A stretch of DNA of 64,000 bases from positions 71,833,299 through 71,897,298 of the forward strand of contig NC_045441.1 of NCBI RefSeq assembly GCF_002776525.5, in the 5' to 3' direction. The notes under the pieces were generated by a model that saw only the letters and a program-made list of their open reading frames with translations, had not been told where the DNA came from and searched no databases. The position numbers were made by a program, and so were the translations under genes. Every line of letters starts with the position of its first letter. The stretch's first letter is position 1. Of this stretch, positions 56,693-64,000 are shown in pieces. Origin of the DNA: Piliocolobus tephrosceles. Lineage: Eukaryota; Chordata; Mammalia; Primates; Cercopithecidae.

Positions 56693-56941
56693 ACTGCCTC
56701 TGAGGTAGACATTGATATTTATGGGTTAAGCAAATTTGAAGAATAAGTAATACATACATGAAGGTCTTATTTGTAAAGAAGCTCAAAGTATCTGTTTCTG
56801 GCAGGTGACAATAAATTGGACATTTACTCTCTCTGTTATCCTCAGTTTCTTCATAGACATAAATTGCTTGTGATATTTGAAAGAAGAAAGGATGTATATA
56901 GGACAGAGTCATTGAAATACTCTATTTTACATTATAGTAAC
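56693..56941. repeat. Unclassified ~250-bp repeat, copy 2
   Basis: Direct-orientation partner of 54225-54478, from ACTGCCTCTGAGGTAGACAT to TTTTACATTATAGTAAC. Differences are scattered substitutions and a few short gaps; roughly nine bases in ten agree by eye. The 88-codon antisense frame 56912-56646 mostly overlaps it and has no recognised domain. Confidence 0.85.
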
Positions 56942-57734
56942 AAGTTACTTAAATTAATCGTCTCTTTGTCAAGGTAATTCTACTTCCAAAAGTCTATATG
57001 GAGAAACAAGATAAACACAGGAAAACTTTTATTTGTGTGTTCATTATATTCTTTAAATTTACAATTGCAAACAAGGAAAATAACTGATAGTTGTCCAAAA
57101 TCAATGCCATGATTAAAAAGGAAAAGAAAAACAACTGAAAACAATCCAAATGTCCCAATAACGTAATTATCTCCATACATGAAATAAACCTCATGGGAAT
57201 ATTGTTGCCATAAGAGTTATATTTTTAATAATTGCAAAATGGGGAAATTATTTTATCCATATAAACACATATTTCTGTCTTCTAGACAGAAAAATGTATA
57301 ATGGTGTTAACTGTTGCCACAATTTGAGATTAAAACATGCTCCTGAGTTCTTAAATTCATAATCGCTCCATGGATAAACTATAGTTTTCCCTAAGTAGCT
57401 TGATATTTTGCAGAACTAAAAAATGACAATCTTTCAGCCTTTTTCACGGATTAAAATGTTGGTAGAGAATCAGTGATTTTGTATTCAAAAAAATATTGCA
57501 ACACCTAGCAATGCCTTAAAGATGGTAATCAGGTTAGCAATCAGAATCTATCAATTTAAGAAGACAAAACCAAGTTTACAATTTTAGATACAATTTACTT
57601 AATGAATAAAAATGTGCATCTTTAGACTTTCCACTTATTCAAAATTTGGTTTGTGGGTTGGCTATTTTGGAATTTATAATTAAGGAACACTCAACACTTA
57701 AAAGTAAGAAACAAACAATACAAATAATAAATGC
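56942..57734. other. Mostly unassigned, some old L1-like sequence
   Basis: The part 56985-57240 (ACAATCCAAATGTCCCAATA, ATACATGAAATAAACC) weakly resembles the 3' part of an old L1 ORF2 on plus. The rest is unassigned. Confidence 0.35.
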
Positions 57735-58178
57735 TAGATACAGGAATAAATAAATGGCAAAATGACTTGAACAGACACTTAACCAAATAAGGTAGATGGA
57801 TGGTAAATAAGCACATGGAAATATGTCAAACATCTTTAGCCTTAGGGAAACACAAATTAAAACCACAATGAGATATGGCTATATATCTATTGCAATGTTA
57901 AAAAATAAACAATATTACAATACCAATGTCACGTGTTGACAAGAATGCAAAGCAACCAAAAATCTCATATATTGCTAATGGGAATAAAAAATAGTACAGC
58001 AAACACTGAAAATATTCAGGTATTTTCTTACAAAGTTAAAGATTCACTTATCAGAAGAAATAGCAATGACGCTCCTAGATGTTTACTCTGAAAAGTTCCA
58101 AACTTATGTTCATGTAACATCCCATATGTACTCGAAGGCTTATTGTCCTCAGATATGTTGCTTAGAGAAGGAACACAG
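57735..58178 (+). mobile_element. Old LINE-1 ORF2 C-terminal fragment, sense (left part)
   Basis: Matches late ORF2 in order: GACTTGAACAGACACTTAAC, GGGAAACACAAATTAAAACC, ACAATGAGATATGGCTATAT, TGCTAATGGGAATAAAAAAT, GTATTTTCTTACAAAGTTAA. Stops throughout. It is interrupted by an antisense L1PA tail and continues after it. Confidence 0.7.
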
Positions 58179-58535
58179 TTTTTGTTGTTGTTGTTGTTGT
58201 TTGCTTTTTGTTTTTATTATACTTTAAGTTCTAGGGTACATGTGCACAACGTGCAGGTTTGTTACGTATGTATACATGTGCCATGTTGGTGTGCTGCACC
58301 CATCAACTCGTCATTTACATTAGTTATATCTCCTAATGCTATCCCTCTCCCCCTCCCCACAATAGGACCCGGTGTGTGATGATCCCCTTCCTGTGTCCAA
58401 GTGATCTCATTGTTCAATTCCCACCTATGAGTGAGAACATGTGGTATTTGGTTTTCCGTTCTTGCCATACTTTGCTGAGAATGATGGTTTCCAGGTGCAT
58501 CCATGTCCCTACAAATGACACGAACTCATCCTTTT
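58179..58535 (-). mobile_element. 5'-truncated L1PA 3' end, antisense
   Basis: Minus-strand young L1 3' end. The tail reads TTTTTGTTGTTGTTGTTG on plus, then TTATTATACTTTAAGTTCTA, CATGTGCACAACGTGCAGGT, the CACCTATGAGTGAGAACATG block, and the end at about 58535 (CGAACTCATCCTTTT). The antisense frame 58504-58262 and sense frame 58143-58379 are its shadows. Confidence 0.93.
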
Positions 58536-58790
58536 AAAAATTACATGATATATGAATATGGAGAAAGCAAAACAATAGCAACAGAGAACAGATCAGTGGT
58601 TACTGGGAGTTAGAGGATGGAGGAAACCTGTGACTTCAAGGAAACAGCACAAGTGAACTTTGGAAGTGATAAAATTATTCTGTATTCTATTTCTGGTTGT
58701 GGTTATATGAATCTATGCATGTACTAAAACCCATAGAACTTTATATACTGCAAAAAACCTCAATGTACATTATTATAATCGTATGCATAA
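58536..58790 (+). mobile_element. Old LINE-1 3'UTR, sense (right part)
   Basis: Continuation of the L1 at 57735: GAACAGATCAGTGGTTACTG, GGAGTTAGAGGATGG, TCTGGTTGTGGTTATATGAA, ACTAAAACCCATAGAACTTT, AACCTCAATGTACATTATT. This order is typical of L1MA/L1MB-age 3'UTRs. Confidence 0.65.
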
Positions 58791-58794
58791 ATTT

Positions 58795-58915
58795 ATTTTT
58801 TATTTTTAAATTGACAAAAATATCAGACAAATTTGTAGTATGCAATACATTTTGATACATGTATATACATTGTGGAAAGAGCTAAATTAAGATAATTAAC
58901 TTCAAAATGTATTTA
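58795..58915 (-). mobile_element. Short antisense L1M 3' end
   Basis: TTTTTAAATTGACAAAAATA, then ACATTTTGATACATGTATAT, then ACATTGTGGAAAGAGCTAAA and TTAAGATAATTAAC, as in antisense L1MA/L1MB tails. About 120 bases, 5'-truncated. Confidence 0.65.
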
Positions 58916-60339
58916 TTTACAATAAATGTGTATTTTGGTCTCACACCCAGACTTTTAAGCTTTTTAAAAAGGAGACTAAAGAAAAAGAGTTTAAAAACAA
59001 AAATTTACAAAAGTAATAGAGATCCAGAAGTAATATATGAAAAACAAAAATCATTTTGATGAACTTTCATAAAGTTCCTCATTAAAGGAAATATAAATGC
59101 TCCAATTGGAGAATATCAGTAATTAACTCTATAATGGGAGAATATTTATGCTTTTTAAAAACTCAATTATATTATATTATGTTATATAGATATATATTTA
59201 AAATGCATAGATGTATTACATTAGTATTTAATTTAAAAATGCTCAGTTACTACATGGAATTTTAAAATATTCTTGTTTTGCCATTTGACATTTGAAAATA
59301 TAATTATATATTATTTTAATAGAGTTTTTAAATTGATGCATATTGGATTTCACCCTGAGATCCTATATAATATAAAATAATAACTACATACTATGATTAT
59401 ATAATAATAATAATATAAAATAATAATTATATATTATTTTAATAGAGTTTTTAAATTGATGCATATTGTTTCTGCACCCTGAGATCTTCCTAATGAAAAC
59501 GTGTGTGCTATGTTATTCCCAGGGTAATTTTATTTTGGTGCTTAGTATTATGAAGATTTTTAATACTAGGCTATAACTATGTTTATATGTTATAAAATTC
59601 TAGCAGCCTTTTATTATGCATGTCCTGAATTTAAAATATTTAAATGTCCTTATTTCTCAAGAACAAAAATTATATATGATGATATATTTTTAAGAATATA
59701 AAAAATTCATTAGAGTACCAGCCATATTAGGATATCATTGCATTGACACTCTGCAATTGTGAACTATATCCTTGTACATAAATAAAATACTGTCTCAGAA
59801 ATTTTGGGATTAAATTCTCCACAGATTGACTTTAATAAGTTATGTACTTATAATAAGTTGTACATAGGAAATTAATATTTTTTCTTTTCTCTTTGTAATT
59901 ATCTTTCGATTTTCATTGGAAATTTTTCTTATTTGCTGCATTCATTTATAAAACAGTTGCTTTTCTTCAATGGCCACCTTTATCAACTTCAGAAGTAAAA
60001 GTAGATAACAAACATCCTTGCCTTCATTGAGGTTATAGTTAATGGTGATAGCAATGGTTTGGTGGAGGCAGATAGCATTAACAAGACAGTCAGACATTAA
60101 AAATAAGATTTATGACAGAAATGTACAATTTATGTGCTGTGAGAGCTTATAAAAGGAGAACTTGATCTAGTATGGAATGTAAAGGAAACACTCCCTAAGT
60201 AAATTACATTTGCACTAAGATCCATTGGTTGAGGAGGAATTATTTAGGTAAAATTAGGGGGACACAAACACTCTTGATAAAGGAAAAAATCCATTTGAAG
60301 TCCCTGAGTCAACAGACATGGTGAGTTGTTTTTGTTTTC
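58916..60339. other. Unassigned very AT-rich sequence
   Basis: No gene or named repeat. Contains two direct copies of a ~65-bp sequence 123 bases apart (59301-59365 and 59424-59489) and AT-only stretches around 59160-59220. Confidence 0.5.
59301..59489. repeat. Direct duplication, ~65 bp, offset 123
   Basis: TAATTATATATTATTTTAAT followed by AGAGTTTTTAAATTGATGCA starts at 59301 and again at 59424. Both copies continue to CACCCTGAGATC with small differences between. The intervening ~58 bases are AT repeats. Confidence 0.92.
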
Positions 60340-60490
60340 TTTTGTTTATTTATTCATTTATTTTATTTTCAACTTTATTTTACATACAGGGGGTATGCAT
60401 GCACATATGCTACATGGGTTATTGCGTGATCGTGAGAAAATCATTCTTTCTCCCTTTACACTCTAGTAGTCCACAGTGTCTATTGTTCCC
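60340..60490 (-). mobile_element. L1-G: LINE-1 3'UTR, antisense
   Basis: Antisense 3'UTR of an L1 of L1PB/L1MA age: TTTTCAACTTTATTTTACAT, TGCACATATGCTACATGGGT, CACAGTGTCTATTGTTCCCA. It leads straight into antisense ORF2. Confidence 0.85.
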
Positions 60491-63400
60491 ACCTTTATAT
60501 CCATATGTGCTCAATGTTTAGTTCCTACTTATAATTGAGAAAATGTAGTTGGTTTTCTCTCCCTGCATTAATTTGCTTAAGATTATGACCTCCAACTGCA
60601 TCCATGTTGCTGCAAAGGACATGATTTCGTTCTTTCAATGACTGCTTAGCAATCCATGGTGTATATGTAGCACATTTTTAAAAAATTAAATCCACCATTG
60701 ATGGGCACCTGGGCTGATTTATGTCTTTGCTATTGTGAATACAGCAGTGGTAAATATATAAGTGTAGGTGTCCTTTGGGTGGAATGATTTATTTTCTTTT
60801 CAGTGTATACCCAAGAAAGAGATTGCTGGGTCAAATGGTAGCTTTGTTTTGAGGTCTTTGAGAAATCAACAGACTGTTTCCAACAATGGTTGGACTAATT
60901 TGCATTTCCACCAATAATGTATAAGCATACCTTTTCCTCTGTAGCCTTGTCAGCATCTGTTGTTTTTTGACTCTTTAATAATGCCATTCTCACCAGTGTG
61001 AGAATTCTCACCATTATGGTTTTGATATGCATTTTTCTGATGATTATTGATGCTGAACATTTTTTCATGTTTGTTGACCACTTGTATGTCTTCTTTTGAG
61101 AAGTGTCTATTCATGTTCTTTGCCCATTTATTAATGGGGTTGTTTGTGTTTTGCTTGCAGATTTAAGTTCTCTATAGATTCTGGATATTAGACCTTTGTT
61201 GAAAGCATAGTTTGCAAATATGTTTTTCCATTCTGTAGGTTGTCTGCTCTGTTGATAGTTTGTTTTGCTGTACAAATGCTCTTTAATTTAATTAGGTCCC
61301 ACTTGTCTATTTTTGGTTTTGTTGCAATTACATTTGGAGATTTAGCCAATACTTATTTACCAAGGCTGGTACTGAGAAGAGTATTTCCTGGGTTGTCTTC
61401 CAGGATTTTTATAGTGTGAGGTATTACACTTAAATCTTTAATCCATTTTGAGTTAATTTTTGTATATGGCAAAAGATAGGGGTCCAGCTTTAATCTTTTG
61501 CATATGGCTAGCCAGTTATTCCATCATCATTTATTGAATAGGGAGTTCCTTCCCCAGTCTTGTTTTGAGTAGCCTTGTCAAAGATCAGATGGTTGTAAGT
61601 GTGTGGCTTTTTTATTTCTGAGTTTTCGGTTCTGTTCTATTGTTCTATGTGTCTGTTTTTGTACTAGTACCAAGCAGTTTTAGTTGTTGTAGCTTTATAG
61701 TATAAAGTCAAGTAGTGTCATGCCTCTAATTTTGTTCTTTTTGGTTAATATTTCTTTGGTTATTGAGGCTGTTTTTTTGGTTCCATGTGAATTTTAGAAT
61801 AGTTTTGTCTAATTCTGTGAAGAATAACATTAGTGGTTTGATGAATAGTAATGAATCTGTAACATTCTTAGGACCATATGGCCATTTTATGATACTGATT
61901 CTTCTGTTTCGTGAGACAGAATGTTTTTGCATTTGTTTGTGGCATCTCTGGTTTATTTGAGCAGGGTTTCGTAGCTCTCCTTTTAGAGATCTTTCACTTC
62001 TTTGGTTAGCTGTACACCTAGGTATTTCATTTTTTGTGTGGCTATTGTAAGTGGGATTATGTTCTTGAATCACTGTCAGCCTGAACATTGTTGGCGTATA
62101 GAAATGCCTCTGAGTTTTGTATACTGGTTTTGTACCCTGAAACTTTACTAAAGTAGTTCACCAATTCTAAGAGCCTTTTGTCAGAGTCGGGATTTTCTAG
62201 ATATAGAATTGTATTGTCAGCCATGAAAAATAATTTGACTTCTTTTTTACCTATTTAGACACACTTCATTTCTTTCTCTTGCCCGATTGCTCTGGCTGGG
62301 ACTTGAATAGGAGTGGTGAGAATGGGCATCCTTATCTTGTTCCAGTTCTCAAGGGAAATCGTTCAAACTTTTGCCCATTCAGCATGTTATTGGCTGTGGG
62401 TTTGTCATAGTTGGCTCTTATTATTTTGAGGTATGTTGTTTTGATGCCTAGTCTGTTGATGGCTTTTATCATGAAGTGATGTTGGATAATATGGAAAGCT
62501 TTTTTTTTTTTTTTTTTTTTTGCATCTATTGAGAGGATCATTTAGTTCCTGCTTTTGATTCTATTCATGTGGTAAATCACATTTATTGATTGTCAATGTT
62601 GACCTAGCCTTGCATTCCAGGAATAAAGCCTTCTTGATCATGGTGTATTAACTTTTTGATGTGATGCTGGATTTGATTTGCTAATATTTTGTTGAGGATT
62701 TTTGCATCTATTCTCATGAGGGATATTGGCCTGATTTTTTTTTTTTTTCATTATGTCTTTGCCAGATTTTGATATCAGGTTGATGCTAGCTACATAGAAT
62801 GAGTTAGGAAGGAGCCCCTCCTCCTCAATTGTTTTGGAATGATTCCAGTAGGACTGGCATCAGTTCTTTGTACATCTGGCAGAATTAAGCTGTTTATCCA
62901 TCTGGTCAAGGGCTTTTATTCATTTTGGTTGGTAGGTTTTTGTTAATTACTGATTCAATTTCAGAAATTGATACTGGTCTCTTCAGGGTTTCAAACTCTT
63001 CCTGATTCAATATTAGGAGACTGTGTGCTTGTAGGAATTTATCTATTTCCTATAAATTTTCTAATTTGTGTGCATAGTGTTGTTCATATAGTCTCTCAGA
63101 ATATTTTTTATAACTCTTAAATCACTTGTAATATCACCTTTGTTATTTCTAACTGTGCTTATTTAGATCTTCCCTTTATTTGTCTTTATTAATTTAGCTA
63201 GAAGCCTATCAATTTTATTTTTTTGAAGAAACAACTGTTGGTTTCATTGACATTTTATATGGATATTTGCATCTCAATTTCATTAAGCTCTTTTCTAATT
63301 TCAGTTATTTATTTTCTTCTGCTAGCTTTGGAGTTGGTTTCTTCTTTTTTTTTTTTCTAGCTCCTGTCGATGAAAATTTAGATTGTTAGTTTGAGATCTT

Positions 63401-64000
63401 TCTTAACTTCTTGAGAATGAATTTAGAGATATAAACTTGCCTCTTAATACTGCTTTGGCTGCATTCCAGAGATTTTGGTAAGTTGTGTCCCTATTTTTAT
63501 TAATTCCAAAGAATAATTTTATTTCTACCTTAATTTTGATATTCACCTAGAAATTATTATATTGTTAATTAGTATGTTAATTTCCTTGTATTTTTGTAGT
63601 TTTGTAAGATTGTCTTGGTGTTAATTTCTATTTTTGCTACATGGTGGTCTGAGAGTGTTCTTGATATGATGGCAATTTTTAAAAATTTATTGAGGCTTGC
63701 TTTATGACTGAGACTGTCTATTTAAGAATATGTTCCATGTGCAGATGAGAATAATGTATATCTGTGGCTGCAGGGTGGAGTGCTCTGTAGATATCTATTA
63801 GGTCCAATTAGTCAAGTGTAAAATTTAAGTCCGGATATTCTTAGATATTGCCTTGATGATTCATCTCATGATGTCAGTGGGGTATTATATATAATATATA
63901 ACATGTAATATATTATACATATATGAATTCCAAATTAATAAATATATATAAATATATATATTATATACATAATAGTTAAGGCTTCTTGTTAGATTGTACC
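60491..64000 (-). pseudogene. L1-G ORF2 remnant, antisense, cut by the window edge
   Basis: About 3.5 kb of antisense ORF2. The C-terminal region is at the left (60500-61200), RT in the middle (61900-63100), and the linker and part of the endonuclease at the right. The FADD catalytic motif is altered to M-A-D-N at 62213-62224. A T-run of about 23 (62499-62521) and shorter ones near 62739 and 63345 break the coding sequence. An AT-repeat tract at 63885-63975 interrupts the endonuclease region. Frame 62088-61726 (120 codons) is a genuine ORF2 segment in part. ORF1 and the 5' end lie beyond the window. Confidence 0.85.
63885..63975. repeat. TATA-rich low-complexity tract in L1-G
   Basis: Mixed TATA/ATAATATA words between recognisable L1 endonuclease sequence (GATGTCAGTGGGGTATTA) and its continuation (AATAGTTAAGGCTTCTTGTT). 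Confidence 0.85.

Noticed and set aside
1..64000. Search for tRNA, rRNA, snRNA or CRISPR features
   Set aside because: No cloverleaf-type A/B-box gene, rRNA segment or repeat-spacer array seen; the only tRNA-related sequence is the ancient MIR at 52858-53050.

Overview
This is nuclear DNA from a primate, most likely an Old World monkey. It is AT-rich, gene-poor and made largely of LINE-1 (L1), Alu, MaLR and ERV remnants. Three young Alu copies (near 33931, 39068 and 41612) are AluY-like. Two of them carry variants I associate with cercopithecid (macaque/baboon-type) AluY: GGCCGGATCTCAGCTC in the right arm and GGCTTGAGCC near the 5' end. A run of exactly ten N at 40293-40302 shows this is a draft assembly. 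I found no supportable host protein-coding gene, tRNA, rRNA or CRISPR. Every long open frame is an L1 fragment, an Alu or LTR shadow, or an unsupported chance frame of at most about 160 codons.

Layout. 1-1612: an L1PA 3' tail, an MLT1-like LTR and an old L1 ORF2 fragment. 1618-6118: a plus-strand L1 (L1-A) with 5'UTR, ORF1 and half of ORF2, cut off by an MST/THE1-type LTR. 6389-20000: a stack of nested insertions. The outer plus-strand L1 (L1-B) is split at its ORF1/ORF2 junction by a 7.5 kb L1 (L1-C, 7837-15377) with an 11-bp target duplication. L1-C contains a short antisense L1PA tail in its 5'UTR, and the 3' half of L1-B contains two antisense MST-type LTRs, a short L1 tail and an Alu. 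20000-24700: mostly low-copy sequence with one interspersed repeat and one AluS. 24720-32975: minus-strand L1s, including a near full-length copy (L1-F) holding a THE1-type LTR with a clean 5-bp duplication. 33851-35181: a solo HERV-K-class LTR with 6-bp target duplication, itself hit by a young AluY.

35500-60300 alternates low-copy sequence with an AluJ, a truncated L1PA, AluYs, MLT1 pieces, a two-unit 126-bp tandem duplication, an Alu/Alu composite, a MER2 DNA transposon, an old L1M, a MIR, and two diverged direct copies of an unclassified ~250-bp sequence 2.47 kb apart. 60340 to the end is another minus-strand L1 (L1-G), cut by the window edge.

Nothing here works as a set of cooperating genes. 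The interest lies in insertion order, target-site duplications, decay of the L1 reverse transcriptase motif, tandem and inverted repeats, and a few unassigned repeated segments. Family names were assigned by recognition without a database, so element class is more reliable than subfamily, and most boundaries are good to about 10-30 bases.
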